A stretch of DNA of 64,000 bases from Seriola aureovittata (Eukaryota; Chordata; Actinopteri; Carangiformes; Carangidae), in NCBI RefSeq assembly GCF_021018895.1, contig NC_079380.1, positions 558,001 through 622,000 on the forward strand, in the 5' to 3' direction. The notes beneath the pieces are model-generated. The model saw only the letters and a list, made by a program, of their open reading frames with translations, made no database searches and was not told the origin of the DNA. Shown here in pieces: positions 44,226-64,000 of the stretch. Made by a program: the position numbers and the translations under genes. How positions within the stretch are numbered: position 1 is the first letter of the stretch; each line of letters starts with the position of its first letter.

Positions 44226-45520
44226 CTCCTATATTCGCACAGCCTCACCCCCTTTTCACATATAATGACATCACAATGGGGTCCAATCACTAAGACTCTC
44301 ACATCTCTGACTCTTCCTACTTATTTTGCACATAGCAATAAAAGTTCATTTGTTAATTCAGAATTAAGTCTCTCCTGATTGAACTGTCTTTGTGTGAGTT
44401 GACAACAGCTGAACCTTAATGCTTAACACTAGATAAAAGTCAATATTTTTATGGTTTGAGAATTGATGGAAACATTTGTGATAATGTAAGAACATAACTC
44501 AACAACATAATGAGCATAGGTTTAGTTGTTTTTAAACATTTTCATGTGGAAGAGTTACAGATTATAACTTTAACTACTAATTGCATTGTCCCATCACCTC
44601 ACTTAAATGATCTGAACACCACATGTTGCGATTGAGCACACAGGCACAGCTGTAGGGTTAAAAAATTGTTAAAACAATATAGCCAACATAAAAGGTGGAA
44701 TAAGCAATGCTGGACAAAGACTGTTGATATTTGAGAGAGCACAGCCTAATCCGGCGGGGAAGAGCTAACCCAAAAAGGCACCTCTCCTTGACTCTACCTC
44801 CCTCATTCAAAATGGCCGCCACTTTCTCCAACTGTTTAGGGGAGTTTGTTTGCTGAATCTGCTAGTGTGTTTTGTCAGAGTTGATGATGGTGTTGTTTGT
44901 GGTAGCATAGGCAAGATAAAGAAAATGGTGTGACTCTGGGACGCCAGTGATCACTGTCTAGCCTCCTGGAGGTGTCGTGGGACCAACTAGATGAAACACT
45001 GGTGAAAGGAGGTTCCCACCTGATGACCCCAAAGACATGTTAGTTATCACTGCTCATTAGTCTGTATAGCTAAATTAATAGCTATCATAGGACATGTTAA
45101 GCTTAGGGAGCTATTCACTGAGTCTGGTCCATTTTCTGTAGCACAAGTTTCTTGTGTTTACCTTAAAAAAATCTGTGTCACTATCTGGGATTATCCAATA
45201 GAATGTGCACAGTGTTGCCAACTACAACTAAATGACTTCATGTGCCAATTACTCATTGCATGGTATTCTTCTTAGTGTCAGTTTTAGTGTGTTTCCTGTT
45301 GCTGATGTCAGAGGTTAGAAATAGTGACTGAAACACCAAACACACAAGATGATTTAAGTTGTATTTACTTCTAAAGTGATCACTCAGAGAAATACCTTTG
45401 CTATGTTTTTAGTCTAACACAGTGCACAGCCTGCACATGCGCAGCTCATTCAAATGTAACTGACAGCTAACTGACCATGAGGAGATATTCACTTTGGGAC
45501 AAAAAGTGTATTAGATTAGA
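44226..45520. other. Intergenic, no gene
   Basis: Short frames only. A patch near 44740-44830 is slightly GC-richer (tccggcggggaagagc, aaaatggccgcc) without any exon evidence. Confidence 0.4.
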
Positions 45521-46003
45521 TGTTGTGGTTTGATTTTGTGTTCGTTTTTATTTTGCCTCTGTATCTCTGTTCTTTTTTTTCCTGCAGTGCGTGTGTGTGG
45601 CAGGAGGCGTGGCTGGTCACTCTCACCTGGGTTCAATCTTCTGCAATCACCATAAAACCCTGGTTATGACTTATGACTGCGTCTTGTTCGGTAGTGCTCT
45701 AGTGGTCTCTTGTTGTATCCCTAGTGTGTTTTTTGCTTGTGATTTGCAGCGTTGCCTCAGTGCCAGTATCATTGTATTTTACCTGTTTTCTCTCATGCTT
45801 TTGTAGTGTGTGCTTTGATGCCACGCCAGCTACGTCCTCCACTGTTATTAAGTGGTTGTCTCTCTATGTCGCCATCTTCTACCACAACCTGCCTCTTCCC
45901 ACCACTGCCTGGGTTTTTGTCATCTATTTTCTTTACACCTCTTACATTAAAGCTGTCAAAAGACGGCTCTGAAATAAAACTCTGTATTGGTGTTAGCATT
46001 GTG
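45521..46003 (+). repeat. LTR-like or processed-transcript-like block, boundaries unresolved
   Basis: T- and TG-rich sequence with a TATA-like cataaaaccctgg near 45650 and AATAAA near 45974 shortly before the apparent end (tattggtgttagca). The layout resembles the solo LTRs elsewhere in the window. I could not find matching TG/CA termini with a clean duplication; ttgtg occurs at both sides, but the element would then start GTTTG. Confidence 0.3.
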
Positions 46004-46359
46004 ATTCTATCAAATTAGCAAAAAACATTTTGACTTACTGCATTTTCACACAGAAATCTAATTTCACACTGAGCTGATTAAATGCAATAGAAGGAAAAGC
46101 AACTCTACCCATTAGAAACTTAACTTAGCAGGTAAATAGTAAGTCATTTCTGGGTTGGGGTGGAAAACCACCCATGTGCATACTCATACTAATAATCATA
46201 ATATAATATAGACATCACCTCCCCTCCCCTAAATTTAAAAAGAGACCTATCCTAAACAAAGACAATTCATGGAAAACTAGAATCACCTGCTCATGGTTGT
46301 CTGCCTCCTTCACTCAGACTAGTTTCAGGTTACACCCCTGTTTATCCAGAGTCATGGAA

Positions 46360-46485
46360 AATATTAAACATTTGTGTGAAATTTTGTCAGAATTGCTGTG
46401 TGACCTCTGACCCCCAAAATCGAATCAATTTGTCCTTCAGTCCAAGTGAATGTTTGTTACAAATTTATATTACATTTCTGTATGA
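46360..46485 (+). repeat. Tandem-repeat family T, single unit
   Basis: tgtgtgacctctgaccccca aaatcgaatcaatttgtcc ttcagtccaagtgaatgttt matches units at 60880-61290. It is a widespread fish repeat with a ~140-bp period (family recognition from memory). Confidence 0.65.
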
Positions 46486-47784
46486 GTTGGAACATAATGT
46501 GTGTCAGTAATGTGAGATCATATAGCACTTGGGGGCTGTTAGAGTACATCAGATAAAAAAGGTGGGAACTAGGGGAATAGATAATCACCTGTCTCATTCT
46601 CTGGCTGCTCATTTTTCTTGACCCATTAGACTTTACGAAGTCATCACATTTTCAAATTTCAATAATTTTGTGATTACAATGTTATCATCATAACTAATCG
46701 AAATGATGGCTGGAAATACAAAAAGAAGATTCAAGTTGTAACAAAAAGAAATGAGCGTTTAACATCCCTCTGCTCAATGGGCTGAATAGTTTAGCAGATC
46801 ATACCGTGGTCAGGACCAAATGGTTAGAAAATGTCTGATTTCCATGTGACAGCGATCCAGCAGGCTCTACTCAGATTTTTAACGTCTTCCACTTATTGGA
46901 AACTTGGAAACAAATGTGCAACGTGAGGAGGCCAGGCTCACACTGTATATCCCTTTACTCATGTGGGACAAGATGTTCTGGGAACATCTGTTTAAAGGCT
47001 CATCCAGGATCAGTTATTTCTACGCTTCTTTATAATGACTTCTTATAATGACTTCCTCTTTGAATAAATATTGGGGTGTGCTGGTCGCTGAATGAGCTCA
47101 GGTGCCAATCATACTGGCCTACGTCCATGTTCAGTGACTGACATCAGCATCTGACTGACACGGCAGGTTCTTCCTTGTGCATCTTCTTGTATACGCTGGT
47201 GTTTTGCTCCACCTTTCCAATGTGGCCATTTGGAACAGCTATAAACAGTTCTTATAATCATAATCAGACAACATGTCATATGACCTGTGTGTTTGAAGCA
47301 TATTGAAGCTTTATGATGCTAGAAAAGAACTAGGTTGTACGATATGTTATCACAAAGTTTGTTTAAAGCTTTATCAAAGGGCCTTTAAAAGTGTGGCCAC
47401 TTCCTATAGGCTCAGGAGAACTGATGTCATCTCACACCAACCATTGTGTGAGTCCTTACCAGGTGACCTTTCTGCATCATGCTCGCCATATGCTTTGCTT
47501 CATAGTTTCTTGCTCCTTTGGTTACATTAGGGTCAAAGGGGCCAACAAAGCCACAATCACACTCCAGAATATACCATTTCAAAAACCTTGGATGTTTAGA
47601 AGATTGAATTAAGGACACAGGCTCGTTACTGACAAGGCAGAGACATGTTTTTAAACTCAACTAAATATTTTGTTAGAACCAAAAATATTAAAATAACACA
47701 GACTGGAACTGCTTAAAAGGAAAACATAGGAAAACATATTAAAGGCTAATGAAAATCACTACATAACAATAGGAAATAAAATTC
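46486..47784. other. Intergenic, no gene
   Basis: A small duplication, ttataatgacttc, occurs twice near 47031-47055. No domain or splice structure supported. Confidence 0.4.
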
Positions 47785-47912
47785 CCACAAACCTCACAGC
47801 AAACTTCATAAACAAACCTCACAGCAAACTTCACAGCAAACTTCGCAACAAACTTCATAAACAAACCTCACAAACAAATTTCACAAACACACCTCACACA
47901 AACCTAACAGCA
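47785..47912. repeat. Degenerate minisatellite
   Basis: Short units of the form aaacctcacagc / aaacttcataaac / aaacttcacagc alternate about ten times. Confidence 0.85.
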
Positions 47913-50900
47913 AAGGGGATCCAAGTGACACTCATGTCCCAATGCTGTCCCTCAGTCCCATGCAGAAAGTGTGGGGACCTCACCAAAGACTTTTACAGCA
48001 TCCATCAGCATGTGGATGTTTTCTGCAGCTGTGGCCACAGCAGCCAACATGCCAGTGTTCTCCAGCAGAGTGTGCTGTTTCTAAGATCTTCTGGACTCCA
48101 GGGTTGGAAATGTGTCATGGAGTACTGCTTGTGCCTTTAACAGCAGGGCAGAGGTGGTTCAACACTAACTCCCCTAGAGACTGCAGCTTGGTTGCATCTT
48201 GTTCCAATCAGACAGCATGTTGTCTGTGGATGAGTTTGTCATTCTCATGCTCCAGCTCTGCTTTGAAATGATCTGATTTCATGAATGGAATGTAAAAATG
48301 ATTCCTCATCATCAGTAGATCCTCATAGTTTGGAGCTCTGCTCTAAAGAAATCACATATATCAGGCTTTGGATACACACACACCTGTTAAAAGGATAAAT
48401 CCACACATACATTCTGTACATTAACAGTGAATTGATGTTTACTAGCAGTACTGTCAAAAGAACAATGAACTAGCTCTCTGTGGGAAACCTGAAATCAAGT
48501 TGTAGCACTGTCACACACTTGTACTCCACAACAACAAGAAAGTGTGTTTGTGTCCTGCCCTGTAAACATAGACTTTAAGATTAGAAGATTTTATTGAAGG
48601 TAAAAAAAAAAAAAGCGTCTGTGAACAACTGGGTGTGTGTCTGTGTGTTTAGATGGGTGATTGCACAGATAGAGATGTGTTTGTTTTTCCCAGAACATTC
48701 TGTTCTCAACAGAGAAACTAAAGTGAGAAGAGGAAAAAGAAAGTGAGATTGGAAATGTTTGGGAAGAGGGGAAGTGAAAGCAGGCGGGTGTTAAACACAC
48801 TGATTCTCAGATCCTTTGGTGTCAGGATTGCTTGAACATCTTTCAGTGTCCTTCATCTTTGTAGCACATGCTGACCAAACACCTGACTGAGGATCAACTG
48901 CAATGCGCAGTCTTAAAGAAGCTATATCTAATGTAGGCAGGTGGTAAACCCTTAATAAATTCCATAATATTGCCACCTACTGTATGTTCATTTAATATTG
49001 CCATCATGAGGGAGTACTTTATTTATTTCATTTTGAATGTTTCTTTTATGGTTGTACATTAATGTGATGTACAGTGCAAATAGGCTGTTGGCATTTTGCC
49101 TGATGTTACAAGCCGTGGTCAGAAGGTGGTATTGTTGTGTAGCAGTTATTCCGCCAAGTGCCTCTCTGTCTATCATCCTGTTTATGTTTGGACAGAGGAT
49201 GGTGGTGTCAGACGGTTTTGTAAAGTAGTTGGTAAATATGCTCTTAACTTGTTGAAATATTCTTGTGTAACTACTTTTAAGAAAGTACCAGTCAATATTT
49301 TAATGAGATGGTGTATTTTTTAAGCTTTTGGTCTTGCTACCTGGTAAATGTGGTGTGGACCCGAGACCACCATGTCCTCAAGTGTGTAGCAAGACTTCTA
49401 ACATTATGTTTAACTTGTTGAACCTTTTTTTGGACACAAGTTAAAAGAAAAAATTTGAGCTCTGGGGAAAAATTCCTGCTTGTCTGATGCTGTTTATTCC
49501 TCCACCACTTCACACATCAGTCCTGTTGATTGCATCCTGGTTGTAAAAGCCCACCACCATCACAACCTGACTGCCAGAGATTAGAACTATGTGTGTATTA
49601 TTGGCATAAGCATATTGTGTTTGTCTGTACTTGGGACTTAGATGACAGAGAACCGATGTTGAGAAAATATTTTGAAATCTACAATCAACCATTCTGTCTT
49701 TTAAAAAAGTTGTGTGAAAAGAACCAAAAATCCTTCAAATGCATTTGAAGTTGTGATCATGTGATCATCACATTTGTAGTCATTTGCATAAATGGAGAAA
49801 AACAAAAGGTTGTAACTATGAGTGAAATAAATTCAGATCAGTAGATAGAACATTTCCAGACCTGTAGTGGAAGTAGAAAACACCACAACATGGAAACATT
49901 GGAAGAAAGCTCCAGCTCCTCACAACTGTACTGAAGCACCTACTGATCAAACATGAGTGCATTGATGGATGTGAACCATTTAAGCAAAATGATTGTAACA
50001 CAGGAGCCCTCTACAGGTGAAGATTATGAGACAGCAAGAAAAGACACTGAAAACACTGAACTCTTTATTGCTTTAGTCCTACAGGGAAATCCAAAACACA
50101 CCAGTTACTCCAATCAATCCGACAAAAGGCATAAAAACTCTAGAAAAGACTGGTCCTCTGGAGAGACCCACTGCAGGTCTGCTGACTCACTGCAGCCAAA
50201 CACAGATGGTCTGATTGAACAGACACAGTGAGCTGAAAGTCAACAATCCAGGTTTCTAAGTGAAGACAGCACTACACACTCACAATCAATGTCTCGGCTC
50301 TCGACGGTCCAGGCAGTGAGAAATACTCTTGTGTACTGAATCAAAAAGTCTTTGAGAAACGCATTTAAAACAAGTGTGACATGCACCTTCATCAGAAAAA
50401 TACAAGAAACCAGTGGCGACGGTCAAAGACCTCTTTAGAAATAACATAGAAGAATACTGTGTGAGATGTAAAAGAACAGCAGAACAAGTGACAAGCATCA
50501 GCAGTGAGTGCAAGGCAAAGACTGTACTGTACATCCAAATACATGTTTGCTAGTGGGCTAACTGTAAATATGTTTAATGTTGGAGAACTGAACCCAATGA
50601 AGTATCTTCACATCATGAATACACTGAAATATACTTAGATCTTATTTCAGTCTCATTGTGCGCTGACAGATTACATCCATGGCAACAACTGGAGTATAAA
50701 AATAGATAACCGGTTAGCAACAGGAAGGGTTAAAAGGAAAAAGTCAAGAGATAGAGGGTGAATCGACAAGTGATCTCTCCCCTGTCAAAAAATTAAAAAA
50801 GAATAATTGCGCTTCTCCTGCTTTCAGTTCATGTTCAAACATTATTATTAAAATAAAAAGTGCTCAGAGCATAATTTGGCCTCTGTATTGTTACAAGGTT

Positions 50901-51889
50901 GAATGTGGGCCATAAACATTTTTGAGATTTTCAGGGGGGCTATGATTTGGAAAAGGTTGGGAAACACTGGTTTAGACAATGTTTGACAATAACTTTGGCT
51001 CATTCAGGACAGAATTTTGTAGAAAACATTATTATATTCCTAATTATTGAAAAGAAATTGTTTTGCTATCGATACTGAAACTCAAGTGTCTAGTATCTGT
51101 ACTTCTGTTACTACCCAGCCCTACTAGTGGGGCAGGTAGGCAAAACATTATGACTAAAGCATGAAAGTTTCAGCATATTATCTATATACCCTGAGGTTTT
51201 ATTTCAGAAATGGAGGTAATTTGTATCTCACCTCTGGTGACCTTGAGAGGTCATTGACCTCAGCATTGAATTTTTCCAGTTTTTGCCCCATTTCTCCATT
51301 ATAATCATGTATCTTGTATCTTTGCCAAAATTGCATAAAGATGCATATTTGCTGTTATGGCCATGTAACATCATTCTGCTTAGAGCACCATTTTGCCAGG
51401 GGACTACAGAACCCATCATTTCCAGGTGTTAAGTAGCTATAGCTTGTTAAAAATGTTGACAACTTCTGCTGTGTGTTCTATGGAATTACATGACTATCTA
51501 CCACATTAGCAAACATTTTAATCAGAAGCGAGCATGCTAGTTTGTCTGGAACACACATTACTCCAGGGGGCTCAGCTCTGTCCTACGGGGTCTGAAATGC
51601 CTCCACATCTGAAAATAAACCTCATGGTTTATAGAAGCAGTGGAGAAAGTTTCATCCTTTAGTCATAAAATGCACAATACCTTCAATATACAAGTTTATC
51701 TACTGCAATATACTGCTTCTTCACTGTAATGGGAGAAAGCTAACTCCCTCACTGTCATGTATCTCAGCTATGACCAACATGACTGCCTAATTACAAACTT
51801 AAAGGCACTCCACCAACTGTACACATGAAAAGCAGTTGTGTCATCATGAAGAGATTGCAAAACAGCTGTAGAATTTCTTCTGGGATTCT
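47913..51889. other. Intergenic, no gene recognised
   Basis: Nearly 4 kb of ordinary AT-rich DNA. The longest frames (about 80-110 codons) show no domain and are not conserved-looking. A13-14 run at 48602-48614. Confidence 0.4.
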
Positions 51890-51960
51890 CATGAATTTCC
51901 CATAGGGATAAATAAAGTATCAATCTATCTATCTATCTATCTCTCTATCTATCTATCTAT
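51890..51960 (+). repeat. LINE 3'-tail with (TATC)n
   Basis: aatttcccatagggataaat aaagtatcaat followed by about nine TATC units (one TCTC variant). The 'gggataaataaagtat + (ATCT)n' structure is the usual end of fish RTE/Rex-type insertions. Confidence 0.65.
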
Positions 51961-52189
51961 TGTTAAACAGTCTGTGTTACAAACAAGTGGCGTTTAAAAG
52001 CGTGGGTGTTTAACAGGCACAGGAGTTCAAATCAAAGAAATATAGGGTTCAGTGTTTATGGAGCTTGATGTCTCAGGATATCTCTGCCTCCACTGCTCTG
52101 ATAATGGTGTTTGTTTTTATGCCTGCATGCTGGCGTCAGCTGTGGCCGGAGTCAGTATGTTTTTGGGTTGTCTGTCTAATTGTAACAAA
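51961..52189. other. Intergenic, no feature seen
   Basis: No feature supported. Confidence 0.35.
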
Positions 52190-52310
52190 AACAATGTCTC
52201 AGTAACACCTCAAGGGAATTTCTTCAAATTTAGTACAAATGTTCACCTGGACTCAGAAATGAGCTGATGGGATTTTTGGTGGTCAAAGGTCAGAGGACAA
52301 CAATGACAGA
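52190..52310 (-). repeat. Tandem-repeat family T, inverted unit
   Basis: ctcaagggaatttcttcaaa tttagtacaaatgttcacct ggactca and tttttggtggtcaaaggtca are the reverse complement of the family T unit at 60880. Confidence 0.65.
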
Positions 52311-53089
52311 TGAAGCTGTCATGGATGATAATTAGATGAATTACCTAGAGCTCTCATTTAACAGACAGTCTGATCTTGTAAGAGGCGTCGCGTCACTTTT
52401 TTTGTTGATGTTGGTGGTGTTTTGTGGGTTTTTTTTTTTTTTACCTGCACTCCCTTTAAATAACGGGATCAGATGTGCACTAAACAGTGACCTTAACAGT
52501 GTATACACATTTTTCTCTCAGACAATATAATTTTGTATGTCACAAAATGTGCAAAAGATATAGTCATTTACTCTTCATATATAGATTTGTAGCAGAGATG
52601 TAAATAGACCAACATAAGAGCACATGATGTCAGCAGAGTTAAAGGGATCCCAGGACAGTTTCCTTTAACCGAGACTGTGAACTAAATATGGAGGAACGAA
52701 TCACATTTAAAGAGCAGAAGGAAAAAATGCCATTATTCTAATTCAGTCTATTATGATTTAAATGTTAAGAAACAAACAAAACTGAAATCATGACAACAAA
52801 GCTAAAATTCTAACAATGCGTAACAAAGTGAAATGAAAGAACAGAAAAGCTGCCAAATTTGTTCATAAAACTTTTTTTATAATTAGCAGAAAATGTCAAA
52901 TGACCTAAATGCTTAAGAGGCTTAATTGGAAATAGCATTTTGTTTTTTTTTTCCTAATTTCTCTTCCTGGCAAAACATCCTCCATACTGTGAGTTTACAG
53001 CTGGTACTTTAAGAACGGTGTCTCTGCTAGGGACACCAAGACAACAAAATAAATACATAAAAAAAAAAAAAAAACTAAAAACAAAAGAC
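52311..53089. other. Intergenic, homopolymer-rich
   Basis: T12 near 52431 and A15 near 53060. No gene recognised. Confidence 0.4.
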
Positions 53090-53560
53090 CTAAGAGTCTA
53101 CAGCCATGTTAGCTGTGAGGCTATACTAATACACAGCAGTACTTTGAGCTAAATGCTAATGCCAGCATGCTAACATACCCAAGAGACAATGATGCTGATG
53201 TTTAGCAGGTATCATGTTTGGCATGTTCACCATCTGTTAGCATGCTAACATTTTCAAAATAGTTGTAAAGAAAAAGTACAGCTGAGGCTGGGAATGTCAT
53301 CAGTTTTGCTGGCATCTGGTCATAAACTAAAGAATTGGACAAACTGAGATTTTGACCTGATGATGGCGTCAGATAAAAAGTCAGAGGATAAGTTGTCTGG
53401 AGGGGAACATTGATAAATATTACAGCAAAATTATCTGAAATATTTCGGTCTGGACCAAAGTGGTGGACCAGCTGACCAACACTGCCTTTCCATGAGCCCT
53501 CCTGCTGGCACTGCTCAAACATCTTGACAAACAGAAACAAGCAGCAGTGCAGACAAAACT
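53090..53560 (+). repeat. Dispersed fish repeat with 'gctaacatgctaac' words
   Basis: atgctaatgccagcatgcta acat and gttagcatgctaacat flank a block running through ctgaggctgggaatgtcatc and ttttgacctgatgatggcgt cagataaaaagtcagagg. These are hallmark phrases of a common non-coding teleost repeat (from memory). A 123-codon frame on the minus strand is within it. Confidence 0.55.
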
Positions 53561-54118
53561 GCTTAAAAGACATAAAACCTCCTCAGTCAGCATGAAACCA
53601 TCTACCACAGCATGTCTGTGAAGACTGAAGATCTGCAGAGCAAACTAACTAACTAACTTCGTGTTCACATAGTCAACACATTTGACTTAATACTGAAAAA
53701 TCACTAATGTAACATTTTTGGTCATTTTTAATTGTTTTCCCATCAGACTTTGAAACTAGATTCTTACACTGTCCGCATTAACACTCTAATTTGTATATTT
53801 TGTCTTAATTTGACTCATCTTCACAGTGTGAAGTCACAGTCAGTCACACATACACCAGTATTTAATCTCACTTATATCTTCAAACACCTTTTAGGTAATG
53901 GGGTTACAGATTTTCAGTATATACACAAACAAGACTAAGTATAAACCTAGTATATGACTGGACCATGTATAGATACCAACTGCAGGCTTTATGCTGTGCT
54001 TCTTGTTACGGGCAGTCATCCAGGCGCTCTGGCTTCCTGGCTCCTCTGGAGCTGCAGGCAAGCACGGTCGTGCTACGAATTCACTGTGCATCAGCTCCAT
54101 TACAGCAAATTAACTACA
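53561..54118. other. Intergenic, downstream of prkar1a
   Basis: (ACTA)n-like tract near 53644. No feature otherwise supported. Confidence 0.35.
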
Positions 54119-54566
54119 TTTATTACATTAGGAGGAAATACAGTAGCTGAAAACTGTAGTGGATCTGCTGTAAACGCCCCCTGATGATGTCAGAGAAACG
54201 GTTCACACAAGATCTTTTTAAAAGAACAAAGGCCAATAGGAGAAGTCAAACACTCGGCTGAGCAATGGTGTACCTTTATCACACAACTGTATCCCTCAGT
54301 CAGTCAGTCAGTCGAGGATATTGTGTTTATAGGGCTGGCCCAGCTGTTTCTGTCCAGCCAAAAAAAAAAAACAAACAAAAAAAACAATAGATAAGAAATC
54401 TAAAAAAAAAAAAGAACAGTAACAGATGTATTAAAGTGACCTTATGGGGTAGGGGTGGGGGTGGTGTCATGTGGCCGTGGTTACATATGTGAAAGAGAGT
54501 ATACATGGGAAAATAAAAGAGGTGTGTGCTGCAGTAGAAGAGAGGAGGGTCTGAGTGCTGACGAGC
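54119..54566 (-). other. prkar1a: Candidate prkar1a 3' UTR
   Basis: On the minus strand, the sequence after the TGA at 54569-54567 runs to an AATAAA at 54124-54119. It includes a (CTGA)n tract (54297-54314) and two A-rich tracts near 54360 and 54402. The true cleavage site is not determinable and other hexamers further down are possible. Confidence 0.35.

Positions 54567-64000
<9,434 letters not shown>

Noticed and set aside
45521..46003. A third definite solo LTR
   Set aside because: A promoter-like TATA and AATAAA are present, but no TG...CA ends with an exact target duplication could be placed; kept only as a low-confidence repeat.
47913..48300. Possible coding exon (109-codon frame with many Cys, Gln and Pro)
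   Set aside because: No splice pair, no recognisable domain, and the other frames look similar in quality.
53202..53573. 123-codon minus-strand frame
   Set aside because: Falls within a common dispersed fish repeat, not a gene.

Overview
The window is vertebrate genomic DNA, almost certainly from a teleost fish. The evidence is two split vertebrate genes with GT-AG introns, long (CA)n/(TG)n microsatellites, tRNA-derived SINEs with the fish-type 'catgtcattc' body, fish-style LINE fragments, a Ty3/Gypsy element, an L1-clade element and a hAT-type MITE. There are no bacterial operons, no CRISPR array and no prokaryotic mobile elements. Most of the window is intergenic or intronic and dominated by repeats.

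Layout. (1) 1-2.1 kb: weak evidence for the 5' end of an unidentified minus-strand gene running off the left edge, plus an inverted repeat whose arms end in microsatellites. (2) 2.8-6.9 kb: dispersed repeats and a foldback element. (3) 7.0-10.7 kb: arl4d on the plus strand, an ARF-like small GTPase. It has a CpG-containing candidate promoter, a non-coding 5' exon, two coding exons and a 3' UTR with a poly(A) signal. (4) 10.7-29.3 kb: intergenic DNA with SINE, MITE, solo-LTR and LINE relics and microsatellites. (5) 29.3-34.5 kb: a Ty3/Gypsy retrotransposon with gag, pol and a 3' LTR, but no 5' LTR and a frame-broken pol. (6) 34.5-54 kb: repeat-rich intergenic DNA, including a three-level nest (solo LTR inside a hAT MITE inside an older repeat) and a minus-strand LINE fragment. 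(7) 54.1-64.0 kb: the 3' half of prkar1a (PKA type I-alpha regulatory subunit) on the minus strand. Six exons encode the end of cyclic-nucleotide-binding domain A and all of domain B. Its last intron (4.85 kb) holds an L1-clade insertion, a SINE and a solo LTR.

The two host genes are unrelated in sequence but both belong to signalling: ARL4D is a membrane GTPase involved in ARF6/actin pathways, and RI-alpha is the cAMP sensor that holds PKA catalytic subunits inactive. Nothing in the window suggests they work together. The human homologues both lie on 17q, so the pairing may reflect old synteny.

I found no new defence, toxin or biosynthetic system. The most informative material is the insertion archaeology: exact target-site duplications for five mobile insertions, one with a related empty-site copy in the same window. 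Two coding oddities also stand out, an intron within the arl4d coding region and a non-consensus Cys near the domain-B cAMP pocket of prkar1a.
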